A stretch of DNA of 64,000 bases from Fagopyrum homotropicum (GCA_033239125.1 BSWB01000005.1:98269994-98333993); one strand, 5' to 3'; positions 11,062 to 22,220 are shown, numbered from the stretch's first letter. Notes: generated from the sequence alone by a model not told the origin. Translations and numbers: made by a program.

Positions 11062-12589
11062 ATGCGAAAGTCTAGATCCACCAAAGACCTCGTTCCTTTT
11101 GATCCCGAACTAGAGAAAAACTTTGAAGAGAAAGTTAAGAGAGAAAAAGATGGCTGAAAATAATGAGAAGAACATCCAAGAGGAGTTGGATGAAACTCGA
11201 GCTCAACTCAAATTGAGCGAGAGGAAACGTATTGAAGAACAAGAGCGAAATCAGTTTCAAATGGATGAGCTCAAGGCGATGATTTTAGAGATGAAATTGG
11301 AGAGGAATGACGCCAAGAAAAAGAAAGCTAAAGCATCTAGAGCTGAATCATCCGATGATGATGATATGCCGGAGCTAGAGGAAATACCACCAATTAATCC
11401 TCGAGCTTATGTTAATCCTCGCGTTCATGCTAGGGACGAGAGAGACGCTAATTTCGTTGCTGAACCACAAACTCTTGGGAAACGAATGGACCCAATTCAA
11501 CAACCACGCCTTTTAGGTGTGAATTTTGGAGAGCAAGATGATCATGACTTTGGACTTCGCCCACAAGTCTTCACTATGCTCCGTCAAAATCAGTTTGGCG
11601 GAACGGAAGCTGAATTTCCGCATCAATATTTGATAAACTATGAGATTCTTATGGAGAATTTGAAGCCTCAAAGGACTTTCAACAATAGCTACAAGTTGAA
11701 ACCGTTCTTCTTTTCTTTGAAGAATAAGGCATTGGCTTGGTAACAAGCTCTTCCACCTGGAAAACTTAGCACATGAGAGACTTTAACTTCGGGGTTTCTC
11801 ACCAAGTTCTTTCCGCCATCCAAAACAGCGGAATTGAGAGGTAAAATAAATGTTTTTTCTATGAAACCTAACGAAAGTTTGTTTAAATCTTGGGAAAGGT
11901 TTCAAGATCTCCTATTGGATTACCCACACCATGACATCTCAAAGCTGGAATTATTGGAGATTTACTACAAGGGACTAGATGCGATAACACAATTCAATCT
12001 TCAATCCCTTTCATATGGAACTTTCATGGATATGAGAGAGGATGATGCTTAAGATTTCATTGAAAAGCAAGCTAAACTTATTAAGAAGTATTCCCATAGG
12101 AAAGCTGATGATGGGAATCGAAACTCTGGAGAGTCGGGAGCAAAATTAAATCCAGCAGCTCAAGCTCAAATTTTCTCCCTCAACAAGGAAATCAAAGAGC
12201 TGAAGGAAGTCATGAAATCCAGCCTTCAAAAAACGAAGGAGTAAGATGTTGGCTACTTAGGAAGGGAGAACAACAATCAAGGAAATAGGAACAATTACTG
12301 GAACAATAATTAGAACAACAACAACAACAGGAACGCCAACAACAATTGGAGATCCAACCAACAGAATTCCGGTAATCCCTATTCACGTGTTGGAAATTCA
12401 CTAACACCTCCTTCTTCTTCTTCTTCTTCTTCTTCTTCTTCTTCTTCTTCTTCTTCTTCTTCTTCTTCTTCTTCTTCTTCTTCTTCTACCCCTGTAAAAA
12501 GTCAGGGGCAAATGTCAAATAGTTCAAGCAAATCGGAGAAGGATATACCCGATCCTATGCTGGAAACGATCTTAGGATAGCTCCAAGGA
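11062..12589 (+). pseudogene. gag of element A, N-terminal and middle part, broken
   Basis: An ATG at 11062 opens a frame reading MRKSRSTKDLVPFDPELEK that shifts near 11130 into a long coiled-coil-like stretch (EELDETRAQLKLSERKRIEE). It continues through the capsid-like block (PQVFTMLRQNQFGGTEAEFPHQYL, 11550-11640), a TAG at 11741-11743, and then FKSWERFQDLLLDYPHH (11880-11930), the signature of plant Athila/Tat gag. The region 12240-12590 encodes Asn- and Ser-rich low-complexity sequence. I found no zinc knuckle. At least three disruptions make it non-functional. Confidence 0.85.
12411..12487. repeat. (CTT)n microsatellite, about 26 units
   Basis: A pure CTT run in the gag of A that would encode a polyserine tract in the gag frame (TPPSSS... 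to ...STPVKS). It is likely an expansion after or around insertion. Confidence 0.95.
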
Positions 12590-13857
12590 TTGGAGAATTA
12601 CATTACTTCGGTTGATAAAGCACAAAAAGCTTTAGAGAACCAAGTATTCAGCAAGGCTGGAGAAGTTCCAAGAGATCTTGGAAAGATTGAAGATAATCCG
12701 AAAGGAAGGGTGATGGAAATTACGACAAGAAGTGGTGCAACAACCACCGACCCACAACCCAAATTCGTTGAAGTTCCCAAAGAGAAAGAGAAAGACAAGG
12801 GTAAGGAGAAGGAAGATGTCTATGTTCCTCTTACAGCTTATAAACCTCCCTTACCATTCCCGCAGTTTAGAGTAAGAGCGCGTCTAGACAAGCAATTCGG
12901 TAAGTTTGTTGATCTTATGAGCAAACTGCATATTAACATACCTTTTATTGATGCGATTTTAGGTACGCCCGCTTATGGGAAGTTCTTGAAAGAGATCCTC
13001 TCTAACAAGAGGAAGCTGTAAGACTTTGGAGAAATCAAGATGAGTTCGGAATCTTCGGAGCTCATCAAAACGATGACAGAAAAGATGCCCCCAAAGCTGA
13101 GAGATCCGGGGTCATTTTGCATACCAATAGGAATTAGAGAGGTCACTTACGATGCACTTTGTGACTTGGGAGCAAGTGTGAGCATTATTCCACTTGCCTT
13201 GTGTATGAAGCTCGGTTTACGTGAACCTAAACCGGTAAAGATGACGTTGTATATGGCGGATCGATCCATTAATCGACCCATAAGGATCATTGAAGACGTC
13301 CTGGTTAAGCTCGGTAGATTCTATATACCCTTATAGACTTTGTTGTGTTTGATATTCCTGCAGATTGTCCGGTCCCGATCATACTCGGTAGACCTTTTCT
13401 TGCAACTTCCGGCTGTATGGTTGATTGCAAGAATGCTAGATTAGCCTTCGATATTGGAGAAGAAAAGGTTGAGTTTGTCCTCTCGACTTTGACAAAAGAA
13501 CCAACACTAGGAGATGACATGTTCAACATCTATGATGAAGAGGTATCTAGGGAGGAAGTAAGTTCGATCTTGTTCAAAGATCCGTTCCAAAAGGTCATAA
13601 CCATGAGCATCATGGAAAGAGGAGAAGAAGAGGATTGTAATACTGAGGTTGATGATTTGGAAGATCTAAAAGAAGTGCAAGTTGAAGAATTCGAAAAATT
13701 GTACGATGACTCCGAAAACATCAAAAACCACGGCCAGTTGTGTTTTTTCACGGGCGTGGTTTCACCTATACCACCCGTGGAAAGTTATGTCGAGAGCAAA
13801 GATTTAATTCAAACCACTTTACACGGCCGTGGAAGTAACAGTGGTGCCGTGATCTAG
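12590..13857 (+). pseudogene. gag C-terminus and aspartic protease of element A
   Basis: The first open part (12590-13018) ends with the conserved Athila block RARLDKQFGKFVDLMSKLHI and YGKFLKEILSNKRKL. After a TAG, 13040-13336 holds the protease: SFCIPIGIREVTYDALCDLGAS, with the active-site motif as D-L-G-A-S, typical of this lineage, and ILGRPFLATSG in the next frame (13345-13857). The protein between protease and RT is a hypervariable linker carrying two CCACGGCCGTGG-type arrays (13728-13780 and 13821-13852). Stops at 13019 and 13334 break the polyprotein. Confidence 0.88.
13728..13852. repeat. two palindrome arrays in the PR-RT linker of A
   Basis: First array: CCACGG, 14 nt, TCACGGGCGTGG (13748-13759), 15 nt, CCGTGG. 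Second array: ACACGGCCGTGG (13821-13832), 14 nt, CCGTGA. The spacing matches the LTR arrays although the intervening sequence is unrelated. Confidence 0.8.
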
Positions 13858-13984
13858 AAAATGCTGAAGACGACTCCGTTCTTTCAACAAACACTCATGA
13901 TTCTTCTTCCAACACTTCCACACCCTTGAGACTTCCAAGGAAACACCGGACAACCCTCATGACACTCCAAAGGCATCAACAACC

Positions 13985-15941
13985 TTGGAATTGAAGCCAC
14001 TTTCCACACATCTTAGGTATGCATTTCTTGGAACTAATTCTATATTTTCCGTTATTGTTAGTTCCGATTTGAGTGAAGATGAACATGAAAAACTCATGAT
14101 TGTTTTAAGGAAACATAGGAAAGCTCTAGGTTACACCATAAAAGATCTTGTAGGAATCAAACCATCTTTATGTATCCACAAGATTCTAATGGAAGAGGAT
14201 TATAAGCCTTCACGCTAACCTCAAAGACGGTTAAATCCGATCATGAAAGAGGTTGTGAAAAAGGAGATCCTTAAATTACTTGATGCAGGTATCATTCACC
14301 TTATCTCCGATAGCAAGTGGGTGAGCCCCGTTCAAGTTGTCCCGAAGAAGGGAGGAATGACTATTGTAGCTAACAAAAACAACGAACTCATTCCAACAAG
14401 AACCGTTACAGGATGTGCATTGACTATTGCAAGCTCAACAATGCAAATAGGAAGGATCACTTCCCGCTGCCATTCATTGATCAAATGCTTGAAAGGTTAG
14501 CACAACACTCCTATTTTTGCTATCTTGACGGTTATAGTGGTTTCTTTCAGATTCCGATCCATCCAGACGATCAAGAGAAAACCACATTCACGTGCCATGG
14601 GGAACGTTTGCTTATAGGAGGATGCCATCCGGACTTTGCAACACTCCAGCCACCTTTCAAAGGTGCATGATGGCCATCTTCTCGGAATACATTGAGGAAA
14701 TCATGGAGGTTTTTATGGATGATTCTTCTATTTATGGTTCCTCATTTGATAATTGTCTTGCTAACCTCGATCTTGTTTTGCAAAGGTGTGAAGACACGAA
14801 CCTAGTTCTAAATTGGGAAAAGTGTCACTTTATGGTTAAGGAAGGCATTGTTTTAGGACACTTGATCTCTAATAGAGGGATTGAGGTTGATAAGGCTAAG
14901 ATTGAAACAATAGAAAAACTTCCTCCTCCATCTTCGGTGAAGGGGATTAGAAGTTTTCTAGGACATGTTGGATTCTATAGAAGATTCATAAAAGACTTTT
15001 CAAAAATCTCTAAACCGCTAACTAATTTGTTGATGAAGGATGCTATTTTCGAATTTTCGAAAAAATGTTTGGACGCTTTTTACAGGATTCGGGAAGCTCT
15101 AATCTTAGCCCCAATTATTCAACCTCCTGCTTAGAATCTCCCCTTTGAGATCATGTGTGATGCAAGTGACGTAGTTGTAGGAGCGGTGCTTGGACAAAAT
15201 AAGGATGAACGTACTCATGCCATCTATTATGCTAGCAAGACGCTAGATGAAGCACAACTCAATTATGCTACAACGGAAAAGGAATTTCTTGCTGTTGTTT
15301 ATGCTTTTGAAAAGTTCCGTTCTTATCTTGTAGGAGCGAAGGTGATAGTATACACGGATCATTCAGCAATTTGGTATTTGCGTGCCAAGAAGGATGCAAA
15401 ACCAAGGCTGATTATGTGGATTCTCCTCCTTCAAGAGTTCGATCATGAGATTCGTGACAAGAAGGGATCCGAGAATTTTGTTGCGGATCATTTGAGTCGT
15501 CTACCACATGCTACTAGTGACGACTTGCCTATTGATGACTCTTTCCCGGACGAACAATTGCATATAATGAAAGAGTGCATCGATCTTATTTCTAGAGGTA
15601 ACGAACCTTGGTTTGCTAATTTTGTGAATTATTTGGTTTGTCAGGAAATACCTCCCAGACTATCCTACTCACAAAGAAAGAAGTTCTTTAGGGATGTCCG
15701 CCAATACTATTGTAATGAACCTCTACTCTTCAAGAGAGGTCCTGATGGCATCATTAGAAGATGCGTGCCGGAAGACGAAATGCAAAGTGTCATTCATCAT
15801 TGTCATTCACTTCCTTGCGGAGGACACACTAGTTCTCACAAAACTAGCGCTAAGGTATTACAATCTGGATTCTTTTGGCCTACTTTATTTAAGGATGTGC
15901 AAACCTTTGTTGCTTGTTGCGATGCTTGTCAAAGAACATGA
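13985..15941 (+). pseudogene. reverse transcriptase, RNase H and integrase zinc domain of element A
   Basis: Consecutive open pieces, separated by stops and shifts at about 14218, 14420-14500, 14600 and 15132, give the RT entry (MKEVVKKEILKLLDAGIIH), YLDGYSGFFQIPIHPDDQEKT, the catalytic FMDDSSIYG (about 14716), and FLGHVGFYRRFIKDFSKIS. The RNase H follows: MCDASDVVVGAVLGQ, YATTEKEFLAVVYAFEKFRS, YTDHSAIWYL, ADHLSRLP. The last open piece, 15153-15941, ends with the HHCC zinc region (CGGHTSSHKTSAKVL, CCDACQRT). Catalytic residues are retained, so decay is mainly by nonsense and frameshift. Confidence 0.92.
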
Positions 15942-15962
15942 AATATTTCTAAGAGGAATGAG

Positions 15963-16883
15963 ATGCCTCTCAACAATATTCAAGAGGCGGAGATCTTTGA
16001 CGTTTGGGGAGTTGACTTCATGGGACCATTCCCATCATCTTGTGGAAATCAATACATACTTCTAGCTGTAGATTATGTTTCAAGATGGGTCGAAGTTGTT
16101 GCCTCTCCAACTAACGATGCGATGGTGGTTGTTAAGTTCTTTAATAGAACTATTTCCCCAAGGTTTGGGACACCACGAACCATCATTAGTGACGGAGGTT
16201 CACACTTCATCGCCCGACGATTCAAAGCTCTATTAGCTAAGTATGGGGTGACTCACAAGATCGCTACACCCTACCATCCGCAAACAAGTGGACAAGTGGA
16301 GATTTCAAATAGGGAAATCAAAGGAATCCTTGAGAAGACGGTGTCAAAGACAAGGAAAGATTGGTCATTGAAGCTGGATGACGCTTTATGGGCATATAGA
16401 ACGGCATACAAGACTCCCATCGGCACAACACCATACAATCTTGTGTATGGGAAGTCTTGTCATGTTCTAGTGGAACTGGAACATAAGGCGTATTGGGATG
16501 TAAAGTGGTTGAACTTCACCATGAAGGAAGCGGGAGAGAAGCGTCTCTTGGATATTAACGAGCTTGAGGAACTCCGCTTGAACGCCTATGAGAACGCCAA
16601 GATCTACAAAGAAAGAGAGAAGCGTTGGCATGATAAGCACATCATTCCAAAGGATCTCAAAGAAGGAGACCTTGTTCTTCTCTTCAATTCTAGACTTCGA
16701 CTCTTTCCCGGTAAGCTTAAATCTCATTGGACAGGACCTTATGTAATTAAACACGTTTTTCCCCATGGTGCAGTTGAAGTATGGGGTGAGAATTGCGGAA
16801 GTTTCAAGGTGAATGGTCAACGACTCAAGAAGTACTCACCGGAATTCCAAAATGAGGGAATCGCTCCGATTGTCCTCACCTAA
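15963..16883 (+). CDS. integrase core and C-terminal domain of element A
   Basis: An intact 306-codon stretch, separated from the zinc domain by one TGA (15941 region). The DDE core shows D in VWGVDFMGPFP, D in IISDGGSHF and E in HPQTSGQVEISNREIK, with D(35)E-like spacing. It is followed by the GKSCHVLVELEHKAYW block and a C-terminal domain with GDLVLLFNSRLRLFPGKLKSHW. There is no chromodomain, consistent with Athila. The codons for AKYGV at 16239-16249 contain AAGTATGGGGT, identical to the polypurine tract of this element. Alone it would be only the DNA-cutting and joining part of the enzyme. Confidence 0.9.
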   Translation: MPLNNIQEAEIFDVWGVDFMGPFPSSCGNQYILLAVDYVSRWVEVVASPTNDAMVVVKFFNRTISPRFGTPRTIISDGGSHFIARRFKALLAKYGVTHKIATPYHPQTSGQVEISNREIKGILEKTVSKTRKDWSLKLDDALWAYRTAYKTPIGTTPYNLVYGKSCHVLVELEHKAYWDVKWLNFTMKEAGEKRLLDINELEELRLNAYENAKIYKEREKRWHDKHIIPKDLKEGDLVLLFNSRLRLFPGKLKSHWTGPYVIKHVFPHGAVEVWGENCGSFKVNGQRLKKYSPEFQNEGIAPIVLT

Positions 16884-16916
16884 ACACTAAGGAACGGTCT
16901 AGATACGGACCTAAAA

Positions 16917-16945
16917 CAAAGCGCTTATTGGGAGGCAACCCAAGG
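16917..16945 (+). promoter_or_regulatory. conserved post-pol motif AGCGCTT...GGGAGGCAACCC
   Basis: AGCGCTTATTGGGAGGCAAC begins shortly after the integrase stop. Near-identical motifs occur after pol in C (39758-39780) and, reversed, in E (about 58831-58853). Its position is that of a splice or translation signal for the downstream gene; the function is unknown to me. Confidence 0.6.
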
Positions 16946-17129
16946 TATTGCGTTCTTGCTTTTGTTTTCGTTTTCTTTCTTAGATTAGTTTAGTTTAGTT
17001 GTTTTTGTTTGTTTTTCGTCGATACCTTCCGGTATGTTTGTGTCTTTGGATGTCAAGGATAAGAAACGAGCAAACGAAGTGAAGAAAGCCAAAAGAATGA
17101 AGAAACTTGGATTTTTGGAGAGAACAGAG

Positions 17130-17730
17130 GATTCCACGGCCAAAGAGGCAAAACCATGGCCGTGGTTTGCTAAATTGAGCCTTCGAAAAGCATGTCGTAG
17201 CTAATTAAAATATAAGAGTCAGAAACCACCGGTGTTTGTACAAAACCACTGTTGTGGAACACCCCGATAGGCCGTGGTTTTCAACATTTTTACGGCCCCA
17301 TATAAGTTCTTCTTCTTACAAACCTCTCACAAAATCCACTCCATCCATGCCCCAAACCACGCCGGAACACCTCTCACTCCCGTGCATCTTCATCCGGTGA
17401 CCGTTTTGAGTGATTCTTCAGCCTATTTTGAAGCAAATCAGATTCTACAAAGGATTACAGCAACAAACTACACGAACAATCAACGATCGGAAGTGAATTT
17501 GGATTTTCTCAAATCCAAACCCTAGGTTTTCTCTCTATCTTCTCCTTGGTTGATTTCACTCGTTTTTCTTAAAGATTTTTAGGCGAACTTAACGGAATTG
17601 AAGTTAGAAGTAGTATAGGAATGCTGCTGTTGAGTTTGTTGTTGATTTGCTAAGTTTTTGGGTGAATTCGAGCAATTCCACGGGCTTCCGTACCATTCCG
17701 CGGCCGTGGAATCTGAAGAACAGGCCGTGG
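17130..17730. repeat. three palindrome arrays between pol and the ORF-1-like gene of A
   Basis: 17134-17165: CCACGG, 14 nt, CCATGGCCGTGG. 17226-17277: CCACCG, 14 nt, CCACTGTTGTGG (compensated changes in the core), 14 nt, CCGTGG. 17678-17730: CCACGG, 14 nt, CCGCGGCCGTGG, 15 nt, CCGTGG. The sequence between arrays is otherwise ordinary AT-rich leader. Confidence 0.8.
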
Positions 17731-17808
17731 TTTTTGAATTTTTATGAGAAAATATCCAGAACTAGAAAATCAAACAGGAACAAGAAGCAAAATGGTGTTG
17801 GATCCTCT

Positions 17809-19250
17809 TCCTAACCCACTCCTATAGTCCCACCAACCCCTAGAGTCCCTACAATCCGTGAGGATTATATTGGAGCTATAGAGAAAATCCATAAACGCAA
17901 GGTGATAACTCCTAGGTACATTGTTATGGAGGAACTCCAGGAGCTGAATGTGGTTGAGGATTTGACATGGTTGCTGGATAGAGCTGGTTTGATTGTGTTT
18001 TCTAGCATTAGGGAAGACGCTTACGAGGAGATTACAAGGGAGTTCATTACTTCCTTCGAGCATAGAGCCGTTAACCGAACGGTGTCTTTCCGGTTGATGA
18101 AGCGTAATTATACTTTCTCCATTGCTCAATTTGGAGCAATGTTTGGGTTTGCTGAAACGTTCAATGGAACGTTCCCTATGGGTGTCAAAGCTAAGGAGTT
18201 TTGAGGGGAGATTGATAAGATTGTAGGTCATGAGGACCGTTGGCAACCGGCCGACTCAAAGGTCAAGCTCATCTACCACCTTGCCCTTAAGATAGCCCAT
18301 AGGATCCTCTCCGAATGCCTATTTCCGAGGACCGACTCCCCGGAAGCTCAAGGCTGATGAGCTTTTCATTTTGTATTGTATGATTGCCGGCCACTCTCCG
18401 GATTGTGCTACCATGCTCGCCTCCACTCTTATCAAGGTAAAAAAACAAATCCGCAGGGAACATTGGCTATGGAGGGAAGGTAACGCACATTGCAAAACAG
18501 CTAGGGATCGATTATTCAGCTTGTGAGAGGGCAACTGCTGCGAGGCCTTTAGGGCTAAATGGTTTCATGAATAGGGGACTCTTGATTCCCCGCCACCGAG
18601 GTCCACCTACCGCATCTATGCCTTGGGAAGACAAAGGTGGTAGAGGCATTCCATGGATCGCCGACTATTCTCTTAGACTCAGCCAACAGAACTGGAAGGC
18701 TACTTTTGTTCCTATGCATGCAAACAGGTTAAGAGCTCTACCTTACATTCCAAATGAGGTACCCGCTTCAGATGATGATGATGAGGATGAGGAGATGGGT
18801 GGAGAAGAGTTCCCGGATGTTGGAGGTGGTGAGAAGGACTTTGGAGCATTCCCGGAGCAGCTAGCTGATTTTCAAGAGCCAACCAAGAGGTCCACATACC
18901 ATCAGCGGCCTTCCGCCTCTTCTTCCTCACGCCGTGCTAGCGTTAGTGAGCGTCCTTCATGGATGGATGGCCCACCGGACTGGATGGGTCCTCCTCCTGC
19001 TTGGATGGGTGCTCCTCCAGCTTGGACACAGCAGTTGGAGTGGATGCAGCAGCGTCCTGCTTGGATGGACCAGCAACCTGGGGTGGGCGACCGATCTTAC
19101 TAGAAGGATGGACAACCTAGACACTCGCTTCAATGAACAAGATGAAGAGAGCAAGGAGAATGCTTGGATCCTCCGTGATGTCTACCGCCAACAGTTTGGG
19201 CGTCCATTCGACCCCAACTTCAACCCTTACCCAGCACCGCCTCCTATGTG
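17809..19250 (+). pseudogene. ATHILA ORF-1-like gene of element A, broken
   Basis: Open pieces read TPRYIVMEELQELNVVEDL, SFRLMKRNYTFSIAQFG and FGFAETFNG (17902-18200), matching the plant ATHILA ORF-1 family. A TGA at 18202-18204 falls within the domain, reading resumes, and further breaks lie at about 18358 and 18430-18560. The C-terminal piece (18567-19103) has an acidic run (DDDDEDEE), then tandem Pro/Trp units (RPSWMDG, PPDWMG, PPAWMG, PPAWTQ, RPAWMD) at about 18950-19075. In Athila elements this gene lies after pol, in the envelope position. I see no signal peptide or transmembrane segment, so an envelope role is not supported. Its biochemical role is unknown. Confidence 0.8.
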
Positions 19251-19337
19251 ATTGATGAGATGACCGCTTCACTCGAGCTACTCCACCGCCTTAGTGAGTT
19301 TCCTTTTTCTTTTCTTTTCTTTATTTTTCTAACATTG

Positions 19338-20601
19338 AGGACAATGTGTATATTAAGTATGGGGTGGGGTGTGACTCTCGTTTGATGTAATAAATCGATA
19401 CACTTGCGTCGCTTTATTCCATGAACACTTGTATCTTTCTTTTATTGTCACACGTTTCTTTACTGCATTGCATTAAAAAGATTTGAAAAGCCCATACAAG
19501 TTTGAAAAACTTTGAAAATTATTGTGCTTCTAAGATTGGAGATGAACTCTATGATGAATCTACTTGTGGATTGAATTTTTTATGACTCTTGTGTGCTTAA
19601 ATTAGATTGTGAATTGTGAAGAAATTGAATATGTTGTTTGATCTTTCTTGCAAGTTTCATAATGTGAAAGTTTTAAGTTTAAATCATGTTGAGGAATGAA
19701 GGTTGAAATCACAATATAAGTTCTTACACTTCTTTATGAAATGATTAAGGCACCTCGTTTTTCTTGCTTCTTCTTTATTCATTTAGCCCCTCAATGAAAA
19801 TGTTTGCCTCCTTTACCTATCCGGGAATTAGGAAGAGTGAATTTTGGCATGTTTGATGTGGGAGGGCCATGAAAGAAAATTTGTGCATTCAAAGTATAGA
19901 AAAATAGGTTTGGGGAAGTCAATCATGAAGATGAGTAACTCGGCACCATTCACATAGCTGGGTGTTTGTGTCTTGCCAAAGTCAGATTGAGCGATATTCC
20001 TAACGGATTATGGTATGTGCATCAAGGGTTTGTGGCATCTCTAAATTGAGAAACGCCGATCTCCTAGGCTTCGGTTTTTGTGCACCGCTGTCCATATTTC
20101 CAAAAAGTAAAGCCGAAAAAGAATTTTGTGCTGAAAAGGTAGAGCAAAGCTCTCAAATGGTGGTTGGTTCGATATGTGAAAGAAAAGAGTTTGTGTTGTT
20201 CCTTTTTCCCGGATTTTTGCACCACATTCCCTTATATGTTTACCACCTATTCACGTTTCTTGACCTTTGCTTGAAAGTCCTTAAGATCTTTGGATGTTGT
20301 TTGACTTGGTGATCTAAATTGGATTTTTGCATGATTGATTTTGACATTGCTTAAGATTATGATGCTTGTCTTGAAGTTTATGCAATATATGATGTTTCCT
20401 TTGCTTGACATGATTTGAGTTATGCACATGGAAGTTCTCAAGGAGATATGAAGCAAGATTTGAGGGTGATCTATTGATTAGAAGCACAATACCAAAAAGA
20501 TTGTTTTTACCTTGTTTTGCATTCATATTTCATTTTACCTTATGTTCTAAGCTTTTGAAAACCTTGCTTGGAGACAAGCAAGAGACAAGTATGGGGTATT
20601 T
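19338..20601 (+). other. 3' noncoding region of A with duplicated polypurine tract
   Basis: It begins with a conserved GGACAATGTGT block followed by AAGTATGGGGT (19355-19365). The same 11-mer forms the real polypurine tract at 20587-20597, just before the 3' LTR. Between them, 19936-20100 is a noncoding block also present in C and D, with a small hairpin at 20038-20051. No credible gene. Position 19338 is also the left edge of the tandem duplication. Confidence 0.75.
20587..20601 (+). promoter_or_regulatory. polypurine tract of element A
   Basis: AAGTATGGGGTATTT immediately precedes the TGATAG start of the 3' LTR and would prime plus-strand synthesis. The equivalents are 41400-41414 in C, 49865-49879 (-) in D and 56114-56128 (-) in E. 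Confidence 0.8.
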
Positions 20602-22220
20602 TGATAGCATGAAATATGACCATATTTTAGGCACTTGTTTTGGTTATTTTCCCATTTTGTTGTGTACATGGATATGGGTTTGAAGCATTTATGAGCACAT
20701 TCACCTATTTTGTCGATATAGAGATCTACACAAGCTTTGTTGTGTTTTTAGGTGAATAAAGGCTTGGATTGGACCATATATGGAGTGAGTAGAAGTATTT
20801 GATCATGCTAGGCATCGAGAAGATGCATTGGAGGAGCTAAGGAAGGAGCATGATTAGAGAGTTTAACAAAACAAAGGCTTTTTACAAAGGAATTGGAGTT
20901 TCCACGGCCAAAGATGGAGAACCACGATCGTGGTTTATGTATTGAGGTCGTGGAAAACAAGGTCGAGAGCAACAGAAAGGTTCCACGGCTCATTCCACGG
21001 GCATGGAAGTTTGTACTTGGCCGTGATTTCCATAACGGTCGCCACGTGTCATATTTGCCACGTCAACAACGGTTATTGGGCTTTCATAACCCTATTTTTC
21101 CTATAAGAAGGCCGAAGAAAGGAGAAAAACAAACGTCTTGCATTCAGGGCATTTCAGGAGCATTGCTTAGGAGATTTTTGGAAGATTTTATTGCGTATAG
21201 GGAATATTCGGAGAAGGACGCATTTTGAGATTGCGTATTTGGAGAAGATCTTAGGATACCTTTTGAAGACAGATTGACATCCCGTTCTTCATTGTTCCTA
21301 GAGATTTTTGTGAGGTTTTTTTTTCTTTGATTCTACTTTCATTGGAACACAAACACGCTTTGATTATCTTTGAGATTGATTGTCCGGATATTAGAGTTTT
21401 TGAAGTTTTACCCTTTTTCTCTTTTAAACTTGATTATTGATGTGACGATGATGATTGTTGGCTAAAACCCTTACGCGATTCTAAGGTGAAGGGTTAATAG
21501 TTGTGGCATAGATGATGATAGATTGAACCAAAATAGATTGGACCATGAGAGTTGCGAGAAACCTCGTCGTCGAGGCTTTTCATGACCTGTTCTTGAGTTC
21601 CACGGCCGTGGTTTCTCAAGATCTGGCCTTGGTTTCCTCTGTCATACTTTCTTTGCTTTTTCTTTTATCCAAAGTTAAAGATTTTCTTTAACCTAACCTT
21701 GGTTTACCTTTTCTAGGTAGTAGTGAGACTCAAAATCCTCTACTTTGGTTTCGAGTGTTACAACCTTAACCGTTTTGGCTTATCTTTGATTCCCTTGGGT
21801 TTGGGCATGGGCATTTGAGAGTTAAATTCTTATCCTTTGATTCTTTCTATACTGCAGCCTCAACAACCTTTATAGAGAGAGCCTTTGGGTGAGACGTATG
21901 GGTTTTGGAACTTCATCGTACATTACCTTAGATATACCTTTGCAATCCCGAATCTGTCCTTATATCTTTAGAATATCTTGAATCGATCGCCACAATTGGA
22001 TACCTGAATCTTTAGAATCGTTGTTTTCCTTATTATCTTTACAAAAGCTTTTACTTTCCCGACGATCTTTTTTAAACTGAATTTGTTCCCCCAAATCCCC
22101 GAGTTCGATACTCTGAAATTCTTGCTTTACTATGCCGATCTGTACACTGCAGGCTCGCTTTGCTTTGATTTCAGTTTTATAAATTTAAAGCTTATTTGCT
22201 CGCACACTTTCGAGCGAACA
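20602..22220 (+). repeat. 3' LTR of element A
   Basis: 1619 bp, TGATAGCATG to GAGCGAACA, followed by the AGTTG target duplication (22221-22225). Palindrome arrays corresponding to those of the 5' LTR lie near 20904-20955 and 21580-21634, some with substitutions. Confidence 0.95.

Larger units (their letters stand above)
9308..22220 (+). mobile_element. Athila-like LTR retrotransposon A, full length but degenerate
   Basis: A 12.9-kb Ty3/gypsy element: 5' LTR, tRNA-Asp primer site, gag, protease, RT, RNase H, integrase, an ATHILA ORF-1-like gene, a long 3' noncoding region, polypurine tract and 3' LTR, flanked by AGTTG. It sits inside the pol of G1. Stops and frameshifts interrupt gag, PR, RT and the post-pol gene, so it cannot supply its own proteins. 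Its 5' and 3' LTRs differ visibly more than those of element C, so it is older. Its tail was later duplicated with the flanking part of G1. Confidence 0.95.

Noticed and set aside
17902..19103. Retroviral envelope gene in A
   Set aside because: The position fits, but no signal peptide, transmembrane segment or cleavage site is seen. The motifs match the ATHILA ORF-1 family instead.
20010..20312. 100-codon ORF, duplicated at 25055-25357
   Set aside because: It lies across the conserved noncoding block of A, has no domain, and is not open in the homologous region of C or D.
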